A program made the translations under genes and the position numbers. A DNA stretch of 64,000 nucleotides from contig CAVTBC010000002.1 in the NCBI GenBank assembly GCA_963732865.1, forward strand, positions 184,126 to 248,125, read 5' to 3'. Of the stretch, positions 43,427 through 52,000 are shown piece by piece. The notes below the pieces were generated by a model. The model ran no database searches. It was not told where the DNA came from and saw nothing but the letters and a program-made list of their open reading frames with translations. This DNA is from JADLGL01 sp963732865. GTDB lineage: Bacteria > Pseudomonadota > Alphaproteobacteria > Rhizobiales > Kaistiaceae. Each line of letters begins with the position of its first letter. Within the stretch, counting starts at the first letter, position 1.

Positions 43427-43530
43427 CATTGCAACCTGAGGCTGCTCATTACCCGAATCGGGGCTCTTGATGTTTGTTTTGGTCAAATGCGGCGCGACAT
43501 TCTTGGATTCTTCTGAAGCGAGGGCGCCGT

Positions 43531-43938
43531 ATGGCCAGTGCAAAAAAACCCAATCCAATTGACATTCACGTCGGCGGCCGCGTGCGGCTGCGGCGGATGA
43601 TGCTCGGCATGAGCCAGGAGCGGCTCGGCGAACAACTCGGCATCACGTTCCAGCAGATTCAGAAATACGAGAAGGGCACCAACCGCATCGGCGCCAGCCG
43701 GCTGCAGAACATCGCCTCGGTGCTCTCCGTGCCCGTCGGGTTCTTCTTCGACGGCGCGCCCGGACAGGGCACCAATGGCGCGGCCGATTCGAAGAGCGGC
43801 AGCTATGTCGTTGATTTCCTGTCGAGCTCGGAAGGTCTGCAGCTCAATCGGGCGTTCGTGCGCATTTCCGATTCGAAAGTCCGGCGCCGCATCGTCGATC
43901 TCGTCCGCGCGCTGGCCGGGGATGGCGGCGAAACCTGA
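43531..43938 (+). CDS. XRE-family transcriptional regulator upstream of metK
   Basis: A 135-residue regulator with one Cro/CI helix-turn-helix (RLRRMMLGMSQERLGEQLGITFQQIQKYEKGTNRI, about residues 19-53). The C-terminal half (VDFLSSSEGLQLNRAFVRISDSKVRRRIVDLVRAL) is conserved in alphaproteobacterial relatives. The ATG at 43531 (MASAKKPNPID) was chosen; upstream codons lack similarity. It is preceded by a 104-bp gap after lnt and followed by metK 97 bp later, a conserved position in the order. Confidence 0.88.
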   Translation: MASAKKPNPIDIHVGGRVRLRRMMLGMSQERLGEQLGITFQQIQKYEKGTNRIGASRLQNIASVLSVPVGFFFDGAPGQGTNGAADSKSGSYVVDFLSSSEGLQLNRAFVRISDSKVRRRIVDLVRALAGDGGET

Positions 43939-43979
43939 GCCTTCGCGATGATTGACCGTGCCGGTATTCGCTGCCAAGA

Positions 43980-44030
43980 CGTGCAGCGCTTCCCGGGCGG
44001 CCACGCCATTTCATCGTCGACGAAGGAGTG
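43980..44030 (+). promoter_or_regulatory. metK leader hairpins over the ribosome-binding site
   Basis: CGTG (43980-43983) and CACG (44002-44005) can enclose a loop containing GCTTCC, and a palindrome TCGTCGACGA (44014-44023) runs into the AAGGAG ribosome-binding site (44023-44028). GAAG in that site is complementary to CTTC in the loop. The layout, a small hairpin whose loop can pair with the ribosome-binding site of metK, recalls the SAM/SAH riboswitch class known upstream of metK in Rhodobacterales. The sequence match is only partial, so this is a candidate. Confidence 0.25.
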
Positions 44031-44035
44031 CCGAG

Positions 44036-45208
44036 TTGCGGTCGTCCTATATCTTCACCAGCGAATCCGTCTCTGAAGGCCATCCCGACAAGGTCTGCGA
44101 CCGTATCTCCGATACGATCGTCGATGCGTTTCTGGCGGCGATGCCGGAATCGCGCGTCGCCTGCGAAACGCTGGCGACGACGAACCGTGTGGTGATCGCC
44201 GGCGAAGTCCGTGGACCGGCCGAGCTTGCCAATAATCCGGAACGCATCACCGAACTGACGCGCGGCGCAATCCGCGACATCGGCTATGAGCAAGCCGGCT
44301 TCCATTGGGAAACCTGTGACGTCGAAGTCCTGCTGCACGGCCAGTCGGCGGACATTGCGCAAGGCGTCGATGCCGCCGGCAACAAGGACGAGGGAGCCGG
44401 CGATCAGGGCATCATGTTCGGCTATGCCTGCCGCGAAACGCCGGAGCTGATGCCGGCGCCGATCTACTACGCCCACCAGATTCTCAAGCTGATGGCAGAG
44501 GCCCGCCACGCCGGCGCGGCACCCGAATTGCAGCCCGATGCGAAGAGCCAAGTAACGGTCGAATATCGCGACGGCAAGCCGGTGAAGGCGAACACCATCG
44601 TCGTTTCCACCCAGCACACCAACGACATGACCTCGGAGGAAGTCCGCGAGGTCGTCGAGCCTTATGTGCTCCGAGCTTTGCCGGACGGCTGGGTCGACGA
44701 GAAGACGCTCTGGCACGTCAATCCAACCGGCAAATTCCTGATCGGCGGCCCCGATGGCGACGCCGGACTGACCGGCCGCAAGATCATCGTCGACACCTAT
44801 GGCGGGGCCGCGCCGCATGGCGGCGGCGCCTTCTCCGGCAAAGACCCGACCAAGGTCGACCGCTCGGCTGCCTATGCCGCCCGCTATCTCGCCAAGAACG
44901 TTGTCGCCGCCGATATCGCCGAGCGCTGCACGATCCAACTCGCCTATGCGATCGGCGTCTCCGAGCCGCTGTCACTCTATGTCGATCTGCACGGCACCGG
45001 CCAGGTTTCCGAGGAAGCCCTGGAGAAGGCGCTGCGTGACGTGATGAGCCTGTCGCCGCGCGGCATCCGCGAGCATCTCCAGCTCAATCGCCCGATCTAT
45101 GCGCGGACCTCGGCCTACGGCCATTTCGGACGCGCGCCCGAGGCCGATGGCGGCTTCTCCTGGGAGCGCACCGATCTCGCCGATCGGATCCGAAGCGCCC
45201 TCGCCTGA
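44036..45208 (+). CDS. metK: S-adenosylmethionine synthetase
   Basis: A 390-residue enzyme making SAM from methionine and ATP. The N-terminus YIFTSESVSEGHPDKVCDRISD, the ATP-binding GAGDQGIMFGYA and the phosphate loop GGGAFSGKDPTKVDRS are intact. The start is a TTG at 44036 with AAGGAG 7 nt upstream and matches family starts; the frame extends further upstream without similarity. With ahcY at 59.7 kb it closes the methylation cycle that also supplies TrmB and the PmtA-like enzyme. Confidence 0.97.
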   Translation: MRSSYIFTSESVSEGHPDKVCDRISDTIVDAFLAAMPESRVACETLATTNRVVIAGEVRGPAELANNPERITELTRGAIRDIGYEQAGFHWETCDVEVLLHGQSADIAQGVDAAGNKDEGAGDQGIMFGYACRETPELMPAPIYYAHQILKLMAEARHAGAAPELQPDAKSQVTVEYRDGKPVKANTIVVSTQHTNDMTSEEVREVVEPYVLRALPDGWVDEKTLWHVNPTGKFLIGGPDGDAGLTGRKIIVDTYGGAAPHGGGAFSGKDPTKVDRSAAYAARYLAKNVVAADIAERCTIQLAYAIGVSEPLSLYVDLHGTGQVSEEALEKALRDVMSLSPRGIREHLQLNRPIYARTSAYGHFGRAPEADGGFSWERTDLADRIRSALA

Positions 45209-45224
45209 TCCGGGACCAGCCGGC

Positions 45225-45908
45225 ATGACCGATCGGCCGGCCAAGCTGCACGGCCGCCGCAAGGGCCGGCCGCTCAGCGCGCATCAGACCGCGCTCGTCG
45301 ACGACCTGTTGCCCGAACTGCTGGTCGATCTCACCGCCGCAGCGCCACCGCAGACGGCCTCGCTGTTCGCCGCCCCGGTCGATGAGATCCGGCTGGAGAT
45401 CGGCTGCGGCGCCGGCGAACATCTGATCCACGAAGCCGAGGCTGCGCCCGCGGTTGGCTTCATCGGCGTCGAACCGTTCCGCGAGGGCCTCGCCAAGATC
45501 GTCGCCAAGGTGGAGGCGGCGCAAAGCCGGAACGTCCGCCTGTTCGACGAGGACGCCGCCCTGCTGCTCGACTGGCTGCCGCCCGCGTCGCTGTCGCGGA
45601 TCGACCTCCTCTATCCCGATCCGTGGCCCAAGAAACGGCATTGGAAGCGGCGCTTCATCTCCGCTGCCAATCTCGATCGCATGGCGCGCGCTTTGCGGCC
45701 TGGCGGCACACTGCGCGTCGCCAGCGATATCGCCGGCTATATCTATTGGACCTTACTCGCCGTCACGAGGCGCGACGATTTCGAATGGACGGCCGTCACC
45801 GCCGACGATTGGCGTCGGCCTTGGGCCGGCTGGCCGGGCACGCGCTACGAGGCGAAGGCCCTCAGAGCCGGGCGCGTTCCGGCCTATCTGACCTTCCGGC
45901 GCGTCTAG
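45225..45908 (+). CDS. trmB: tRNA (guanine-N7-)-methyltransferase
   Basis: A 227-residue SAM-dependent enzyme forming m7G46 in tRNA. Motif I is LEIGCGAGEHLI, and the catalytic/tRNA-binding signature is LYPDPWPKKRHWKRRF. The basic N-terminus LHGRRKGRPLS is typical of Hyphomicrobiales TrmB. The ATG at 45225 lies 16 bp after metK. A terminator-like hairpin follows at 45990-46021, before rimP. Confidence 0.95.
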   Translation: MTDRPAKLHGRRKGRPLSAHQTALVDDLLPELLVDLTAAAPPQTASLFAAPVDEIRLEIGCGAGEHLIHEAEAAPAVGFIGVEPFREGLAKIVAKVEAAQSRNVRLFDEDAALLLDWLPPASLSRIDLLYPDPWPKKRHWKRRFISAANLDRMARALRPGGTLRVASDIAGYIYWTLLAVTRRDDFEWTAVTADDWRRPWAGWPGTRYEAKALRAGRVPAYLTFRRV

Positions 45909-45971
45909 GCGCGGGCGCCGGCGATATTGCAAAGGGGCCGCAACTGGCCTATATCCGCGACATCAATCTCA

Positions 45972-46021
45972 AACGAATGGTTTCGTTGGAGAGTGGGCCC
46001 TGCCGGACCCGCTCTTTTTTT
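45972..46021 (+). terminator. tandem hairpins with U-run between trmB and rimP
   Basis: AACGAA-TGGT-TTCGTT (45972-45987) forms a perfect 6-bp hairpin. Directly after it, AGAGTGGG (45990-45997) pairs with CCCGCTCT (46008-46015) over a 10-nt loop and is followed by T through 46021, a classic intrinsic terminator. It lies only about 26 bp before the rimP start, inside what is otherwise a continuous operon. It could end trmB transcription or act as an attenuator in the leader of the rimP-nusA-infB operon. Confidence 0.7.
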
Positions 46022-46046
46022 ACATCCAAAGCGATCGAGAAGCGGG

Positions 46047-46688
46047 TTGGGCGAAGCACCGTTCAGCGAAGATCGGATTATCGTCGAGACCGGAACCGAG
46101 GCGCGGGTCGCGCATATCGTCGGGCCGGTGCTGGAGGGCCTCGGCTATCGCCTGGTGCGGGTGAAGCTGTCCAACCGCGACGGGCTGACGCTGCAGATCA
46201 TGGCCGAGCGCCCCGACGGCACGATGGGCATCGAGGACTGCGAGGAGGCGAGTCGCAATCTGTCGCCCGTACTCGACGTCAAAGACCCGATCGACCGTGC
46301 CTACAATCTGGAACTTTCCTCGCCTGGCATGGATCGCCCGCTGGTGCGCCGCTCCGATTTCGAGCGCGCCATTGGCCATACCGCCAAGCTTGAGACCAGC
46401 CACCTCGTCGCCGGCCGCAAGCGTTTTCGCGGCACGATTCTGGGGCTCGATGGCGACATGCTGCTGCTAAGGCGGGATGATATCGAGAAGGCCGAAGACG
46501 GAACCGAGACGGAGCCGGCGGAGGTGTCGCTGAAACTCACCGACATCGCCGAGGCGAAACTGGTACTGACCGATGCGATCATCGCCGAGTCTCTCCGCGC
46601 CGAGAAGCGCGCCAAGAAAGAACGCGCCAAGGCCAAGAAACTGGCACGGGCGAACGCCCCATCCGAATTGACCCAAACAGGAGACTGA
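46047..46688 (+). CDS. rimP: ribosome maturation factor RimP
   Basis: A 213-residue 30S assembly factor. The N-terminal domain carries ARVAHIVGPVLEGLGYRLVRVKLS and the central SRNLSPVLDVKDPIDRAYNLELSSPGMDRPL is the family signature. A Lys/Arg-rich tail (EKRAKKERAKAKKLARA) ends the protein. The TTG at 46047 fits the conserved start, whereas the longer frame would read through the upstream terminator. It heads the rimP-nusA-ylxR-infB-rbfA-truB operon, with nusA 1 bp after its stop. Confidence 0.92.
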   Translation: MGEAPFSEDRIIVETGTEARVAHIVGPVLEGLGYRLVRVKLSNRDGLTLQIMAERPDGTMGIEDCEEASRNLSPVLDVKDPIDRAYNLELSSPGMDRPLVRRSDFERAIGHTAKLETSHLVAGRKRFRGTILGLDGDMLLLRRDDIEKAEDGTETEPAEVSLKLTDIAEAKLVLTDAIIAESLRAEKRAKKERAKAKKLARANAPSELTQTGD

Positions 46689-46689
46689 C

Positions 46690-48312
46690 ATGGCTGTCAG
46701 CGCCAACCGACTTGAACTCTTGCAGATCGCCGATGCGGTCGCCCGCGAAAAGGCGATCGACCGCTCGATCGTGATCGAGGCGATGGAGGATGCGATCCAG
46801 AAGGCGGCGCGTTCGCGTTACGGCCTGGAGACGGACGTCCGCGCCGAGATCAACGCCAAGACCGGCGAGATCAAGCTGCAGCGGCTGCTCAAGGTGGTCG
46901 AGACGATCGAGGAGCCGGCGACGGATATTTCGATCGAAGAGGCGCGCAGCCGGAACCCCGCCGCCCAGGTCGGCGACTACATCTCCGAACCGCTGCCGCC
47001 GATGGATTTCGGCCGCATCGCGGCCCAGTCGGCCAAGCAGGTGATCGTGCAGAAGGTGCGCGAGGCCGAGCGCGACCGGCAATATGAGGACTACAAGGAT
47101 CGCATTGGCGAGATCGTGAACGGCCAGGTGAAGCGGGTCGAATATGGCAATGTCATCGTCGATCTTGGCCGCGGCGAGGCGATCGTCCGCCGCGACGAGC
47201 TGATCCCGCGCGAGACCTTCCGCTATGGCGACCGCGTTCGCGCCTATGTCTATGACGTCCGCCGCGAACAGCGCGGGCCGCAGATCTTCCTGTCGCGCAC
47301 GCATCCGCAGTTCATGGCGAAGCTGTTCGCGCAGGAAGTGCCGGAAATCTATGACGGCATCATCGAGGTGAAGTCGGTCGCCCGCGACCCGGGCAGCCGC
47401 GCCAAGATCGCCGTCATTTCGCGCGATTCCTCGATCGATCCGGTCGGCGCCTGCGTCGGCATGCGCGGCAGCCGCGTCCAGGCCGTCGTCAACGAGCTGC
47501 AGGGCGAGAAGATCGACATCATCCCGTGGAGCGCTGACCCGGCGACCTTCATCGTCAATGCGCTGCAGCCGGCGGAAGTCGCCAAGGTCGTCCTGGACGA
47601 AGACGCCGAACGCATCGAAGTCGTGGTGCCGGATGAGCAGCTGTCGCTCGCCATCGGTCGCCGCGGCCAGAATGTCCGCCTCGCCTCGCAGCTGACCGGC
47701 TGGGACATCGACATCCTCACCGAGCAGGAAGAATCGGAGCGGCGTCAGAAGGAATTCCAGGAGCGTTCGGCGCTCTTCATCGATGCCCTCGATGTCGACG
47801 AGATGGTCGGCCAGTTGCTCGCCTCGGAAGGCTTTGCCTCGATCGAGGAGATTGCCTTTGTCGAGCTCGACGAACTTGCCTCGATCGAAGGCTTCGACGA
47901 GGAAACCGCGAACGAGCTGCAGATGCGGGCGCGCGAATATCTCGAACGCCGCGATGCCGAACTCGATGCCGAGCGCAAGACGCTTGGCGTCGACGATTTG
48001 CTCAAGCAGGTGCCCGGCATGACCGCGGCGATGCTGGTGGCCCTCGGCAAGAACGAGATCAAGACGATGGAGGATTTCGCCGGCTCGATCCCCGACGATC
48101 TCGTCGGCTATGTGGAGCGCAGCGAAGGCCAGTCAACCTTCCATCCCGGCGTGCTCGACGGCTTCGGCCTGACGCGCACCGACGCCGAGGCGATGATCAT
48201 GGACGCCCGCATCCGCGCCGGCTGGATCACCGAAGCCGATCTGGCGCCTGAATTGGCCGAAGGTGCGGAAGCCGTTCTCGAAGACGCCGCGCAGCCGAGT
48301 GCGGTGTCGTGA
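46690..48312 (+). CDS. nusA: transcription termination/antitermination protein NusA
   Basis: A 540-residue RNA polymerase-binding factor. The N-terminal domain (ADAVAREKAIDRSIVIEAMEDAIQKAARSRYG) is followed by an S1 domain (IVNGQVKRVEYGNVIVDLG), two KH domains (VGMRGSRVQAVVNELQGEKIDI, LAIGRRGQNVRLASQLTGWDI) and C-terminal acidic repeats with helix-hairpin-helix character. It sits in the conserved rimP-infB operon and probably affects the attenuator ahead of rimP. Confidence 0.97.
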   Translation: MAVSANRLELLQIADAVAREKAIDRSIVIEAMEDAIQKAARSRYGLETDVRAEINAKTGEIKLQRLLKVVETIEEPATDISIEEARSRNPAAQVGDYISEPLPPMDFGRIAAQSAKQVIVQKVREAERDRQYEDYKDRIGEIVNGQVKRVEYGNVIVDLGRGEAIVRRDELIPRETFRYGDRVRAYVYDVRREQRGPQIFLSRTHPQFMAKLFAQEVPEIYDGIIEVKSVARDPGSRAKIAVISRDSSIDPVGACVGMRGSRVQAVVNELQGEKIDIIPWSADPATFIVNALQPAEVAKVVLDEDAERIEVVVPDEQLSLAIGRRGQNVRLASQLTGWDIDILTEQEESERRQKEFQERSALFIDALDVDEMVGQLLASEGFASIEEIAFVELDELASIEGFDEETANELQMRAREYLERRDAELDAERKTLGVDDLLKQVPGMTAAMLVALGKNEIKTMEDFAGSIPDDLVGYVERSEGQSTFHPGVLDGFGLTRTDAEAMIMDARIRAGWITEADLAPELAEGAEAVLEDAAQPSAVS

Positions 48313-48333
48313 GGCCGGCAGGGATCAACCGCG

Positions 48334-48999
48334 ATGCCGCGCCGCAACGAACCAACCGAGCGTATGTGCGCCGTCACCCGCGAGGTGAAGCCGACGGTGG
48401 AACTGCTCCGCTTCGTCGCTGATCCCGACGGCGTGCTGGTGCTCGATCTCAAGCACCGGCTTCCCGGACGCGGCGTTTGGGTTTCGGCGCGGGCGGATGT
48501 GATCCGCCAAGCGGCGCGCAAGAACATGTTCGGCCGCGCCCTCAAGGCGAAGGTTCATGCCGCCGATGACCTTGCCGAGCAGGTCGACGAGCAACTGAAA
48601 CGCTCGCTGCTGAGCGCGCTGTCCCTGGCGCGGAAGGCCGGCGCCTTGGTTACCGGCTTCGAAGCGGTCGAGGCCGCGATCGGCGAAAATCGCGTTGCCG
48701 CACTGATTCAGGCGGCGGAGGCTGGAGCCGATGGTCTCGGCAAATTGCAGGCAGCGCTTAGGTACCGGCTGGGGGCCGACCACCAGGTCCCGATTTTGCG
48801 CCGGTTAAGCGAGTCGGAATTGAGTTTGGCATTGGGCCGGCCACATGTGATACATGCAGCGCTGCTCGCGGGCCGAGCGGGACGTCTCGCCCTTGATCAC
48901 ATTGACCAACTTGCCCGGTTTCACGCCGAACCGCAGGGTGGTGACATTCACCTATCCAATTTGAGTGCGGATCAAGCCGCAGAGTATCGGAGCACATGA
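48334..48999 (+). CDS. YlxR-family RNA-binding protein with L7Ae-like C-terminus
   Basis: A 221-residue protein combining a DUF448/YlxR domain (ERMCAVTREV at the N-terminus, then LPGRGVWVSARADVIRQA) with an L7Ae-like domain (LLSALSLARKAGALVTGFEAVEAAI). The fused form is normal in alphaproteobacteria. It is probably a nucleic acid or nucleoid-binding protein. It lies between nusA and infB, overlapping infB by ATGA at 48996. Confidence 0.9.
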   Translation: MPRRNEPTERMCAVTREVKPTVELLRFVADPDGVLVLDLKHRLPGRGVWVSARADVIRQAARKNMFGRALKAKVHAADDLAEQVDEQLKRSLLSALSLARKAGALVTGFEAVEAAIGENRVAALIQAAEAGADGLGKLQAALRYRLGADHQVPILRRLSESELSLALGRPHVIHAALLAGRAGRLALDHIDQLARFHAEPQGGDIHLSNLSADQAAEYRST

Positions 49000-51530
49000 C
49001 GGAAACGAACAACACCGGCGACAAGACAATTTCCGTGACGCCGAAGAAGACGCTCGGATTGAAGCGTCATACCGAGCGCGACACGGTTCGCCAGAGCTTC
49101 TCGCACGGCCGCACCAACATGGTGCAGGTCGAGCGGAAGAAGCGGCGCGTCGTCCTGCCGGGCGAGCAGAAGGCCGAGCCCGCGGCAAAGGCGGCGGAGC
49201 CGGAGTTGGCGCCTGTTGCTGCCGCTCCCGTTCCGGAACCGGTTCAGCCGGCACCGCCGGCACGGCCGGGCATGGTGCTGCGCACGCTTTCCGACGATGA
49301 ACTTGACGCGCGCGCCAAGGCGCTTGCCGACGCCAAGGTGCGCGAGGCCGAGGAGCGCATCAGCGCCGCCGAAGAGGCCAAGCGCCGGGCAGCCGACGGC
49401 GAGCGTGCCGCACGCGAGCGCGCCGAAGCCGAAGAGCGCCGCCTCGAAGAAGAGACGCGCCTGCGCGCCGAAGAGGAAGCACGTCTGCGCGCCGAGGAAA
49501 CGGCGCGGCAGCGCCTCGGCGAGGAAACCGTCCCGGCGGTCGCCGGACGCGACGACGCCGAAACGGAAGAAGGACGTGCCGGCAAGGGCAAGCTCAAGAC
49601 CGCACGCCCGGAGGCCAAGCCGGTCAAGCGCGGCGACGACCGCCGTCGCGGAAAGCTGACGCTCACCAACGCATTGGACGATTCGGAGCGCGAGCGCTCG
49701 CTGGCATCGATCCGCCGGCGCCGCGAACGCGAACGGGCGCGGACGATCCAGCAAGGCCCGCGTGAAAAGATCTCACGCGACGTGACAATCCCGGAGACGA
49801 TCACCATTCAGGAGCTCGCCAACCGCATGGCGGAGCGGGCGAACGACGTCATCATGCTGCTGATGAAGCAAGGGCAGTTGGTGAAGGTCAATGACGTCAT
49901 CGACGCCGATCTGGCGCAGCTGATCGTTGAAGAGCTTGGCCACACGGCCCGCCGCGTTGCCGAAGCCGACGTGGAAGAGGGTCTCTACGCACCGGCCGAT
50001 GACGAGGCGGATCTCGTGTCGCGGCCGCCGGTGGTCACCGTCATGGGCCATGTCGATCACGGCAAGACGTCGCTCCTCGACGCCATCCGCAAGACGAGTG
50101 TGGTCTCCGGCGAAGCCGGCGGCATCACCCAGCATATCGGCGCCTATCAGGTCGAACATAACGGCCACAAGATCACCTTCATCGATACGCCCGGCCATGC
50201 CGCGTTTACCGCCATGCGGGCGCGCGGCGCCAAGGTCACCGACATCGTCATCCTCGTCGTCGCGGCCGACGATTCGGTCATGCCGCAGACGATCGAGGCA
50301 ATCCAGCATGCCCGCGCCGGCAACGTGCCGATCATCGTCGCGATCAACAAGGTCGACAAACCCGACGCCGACCCGAACCGCGTCCGCACCTCGCTCTTGC
50401 AGCACGAGGTGTTCGTGGAATCGATGGGCGGCGAAGTGCTCGAGGTCGAGGTCTCGGCGCTCAAGGGCACCAATCTGGACAAGCTGCTCGACGCCGTGCA
50501 GCTGCAGTCCGAATTGCTCGAACTCAAGGCCAATCCCAATCGGCCGGCCGAGGGCACCGTCATCGAGGCTCGCCTCGATCGCGGGCGCGGTCCGGTGGCC
50601 TCGGTTCTCGTTCAGCGCGGCACGCTGAAGATCGGCGACATCATCGTTGCCGGTTCGGAATGGGGCCGGGTGCGCGCTCTGGTCGACGACAAGGGCGAGC
50701 CGATTACCAGCGCCGGTCCGTCAACGCCGGTCGAGGTGCTTGGCTTCCAGGGAGCGCCCGAGGCGGGCGACCGCATCTCGGTGATCGAGAGCGAAGCCCG
50801 GGCGCGCGAAGTGACCGACTACCGCCAGCGCCAGAAGCGCGACAAGGCGCAGGCCAAGCGCACCGGCGCGCGTGGATCGCTCGAACAGATGATGACCGAC
50901 CTGCAGGTGTCGGGCCGGAAGGAATTCCCGCTCGTCATCAAGGGCGATGTTCAGGGTTCGGTCGAAGCAATCTCCGGTGCTCTGGAGAGCCTCGGCACGG
51001 ACGAAGTGGGGGCGCGGCTGGTCTATACCGGTGTCGGCGGCATTACCGAATCCGACGTCAATCTCGCCTCCGCATCCGACGCCGCGATCATCGGCTTCAA
51101 TGTCCGCGCCAACAAGCAGGCGCGCGATATCGCCGAGAAGGAAGGCCTGGAGATTCGCTATTACAACGTCATCTACGATCTCGTGGATGACGTGAAGGCG
51201 GCGATGTCGGGTCTGCTTTCGCCGGAACGCCGCGAGACGATGCTCGGCAATGCCGAGATCCTGCAGGTGTTCAACATCACCAAGGTCGGCAAGGTCGCCG
51301 GCTGCCGGGTGACCGACGGCAAGGTGGAGCGTGGCGCCGGCGTGCGTCTGATCCGCGACAATGTCGTCGTCCACGAAGGCAAGCTGTCGACGCTGAAGCA
51401 TTTCAAGGACGAAGTCCGCGAAGTTTCGGCCGGCCAGGAATGCGGCATGGCCTTCGAGAAATACGAAGACATGCGCGTCGGCGACATCATCGAATGCTAC
51501 CGGGTCGAGGAGGTGGCGCGTTCGCTCTGA
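48996..51530 (+). CDS. infB: translation initiation factor IF-2
   Basis: An 844-residue GTPase delivering initiator tRNA to the 30S subunit. A long N-terminal region rich in Glu, Arg and Ala (about residues 95-185) forms a charged helix. The G domain has GHVDHGKTSLLDAIR (G1), DTPGHAAF (G3) and NKVDKP (G4), followed by domains II-IV ending ECGMAFEKYEDMRVGDIIE. The ATG overlaps the ylxR-like gene stop, and rbfA follows after 30 bp. Confidence 0.98.
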   Translation: MTETNNTGDKTISVTPKKTLGLKRHTERDTVRQSFSHGRTNMVQVERKKRRVVLPGEQKAEPAAKAAEPELAPVAAAPVPEPVQPAPPARPGMVLRTLSDDELDARAKALADAKVREAEERISAAEEAKRRAADGERAARERAEAEERRLEEETRLRAEEEARLRAEETARQRLGEETVPAVAGRDDAETEEGRAGKGKLKTARPEAKPVKRGDDRRRGKLTLTNALDDSERERSLASIRRRRERERARTIQQGPREKISRDVTIPETITIQELANRMAERANDVIMLLMKQGQLVKVNDVIDADLAQLIVEELGHTARRVAEADVEEGLYAPADDEADLVSRPPVVTVMGHVDHGKTSLLDAIRKTSVVSGEAGGITQHIGAYQVEHNGHKITFIDTPGHAAFTAMRARGAKVTDIVILVVAADDSVMPQTIEAIQHARAGNVPIIVAINKVDKPDADPNRVRTSLLQHEVFVESMGGEVLEVEVSALKGTNLDKLLDAVQLQSELLELKANPNRPAEGTVIEARLDRGRGPVASVLVQRGTLKIGDIIVAGSEWGRVRALVDDKGEPITSAGPSTPVEVLGFQGAPEAGDRISVIESEARAREVTDYRQRQKRDKAQAKRTGARGSLEQMMTDLQVSGRKEFPLVIKGDVQGSVEAISGALESLGTDEVGARLVYTGVGGITESDVNLASASDAAIIGFNVRANKQARDIAEKEGLEIRYYNVIYDLVDDVKAAMSGLLSPERRETMLGNAEILQVFNITKVGKVAGCRVTDGKVERGAGVRLIRDNVVVHEGKLSTLKHFKDEVREVSAGQECGMAFEKYEDMRVGDIIECYRVEEVARSL

Positions 51531-51560
51531 CCGGCGCCGCGCCAGCCTTCCGGATTTGCT

Positions 51561-51986
51561 ATGAGCCGCAGCGACCATTCGCGTGCCAAGGCGCCGCCGT
51601 CTCAGCGGCAGCTGCGCGTTGGCGAGTTGATCCGGCACGCCATGGCCGAGATCCTGACCCGCGGCGAGGTGCGTGATCCCGATCTGGAGGCGATGGGCGT
51701 CTTCGTCTCCGAGGTCGAGATGTCGCGCGATCTCAAACTGGCGACCTGCTATGTGCGGCCCTTCGGCGAGGCTGATCCGGCGCGCGCGGTCGAGGCGCTG
51801 CAGCGTCATCGCCGCTTCCTGCGCGGAGCGGTGACGCAGCGCATCAATCTCCGTTTCTCGCCGGAAATCCGCTTTCGCGTCGATACCAGCTTCGATACCG
51901 GCGAACGCATCGACGCATTGCTGCGCTCCCCAGCCGTCCGCCGCGATCTCGTCTCCGACGACCCCGACGAAACCGACGATTCCTGA
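51561..51986 (+). CDS. rbfA: 30S ribosome-binding factor A
   Basis: A 141-residue cold-shock and 16S maturation factor with a KH-like fold. RQLRVGELIRHAMAEILTRGEVRDPDL and VSEVEMSRDLKLATCYVRPFG are the family stretches, and RINLRFSPEIRFRVDTSFDTGERIDALL closes the domain. The C-terminal tail is acidic (DDPDETDDS). It lies between infB and truB, with 14 bp to truB. Confidence 0.96.
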   Translation: MSRSDHSRAKAPPSQRQLRVGELIRHAMAEILTRGEVRDPDLEAMGVFVSEVEMSRDLKLATCYVRPFGEADPARAVEALQRHRRFLRGAVTQRINLRFSPEIRFRVDTSFDTGERIDALLRSPAVRRDLVSDDPDETDDS

Positions 51987-52000
51987 CACCGGATAACGCG

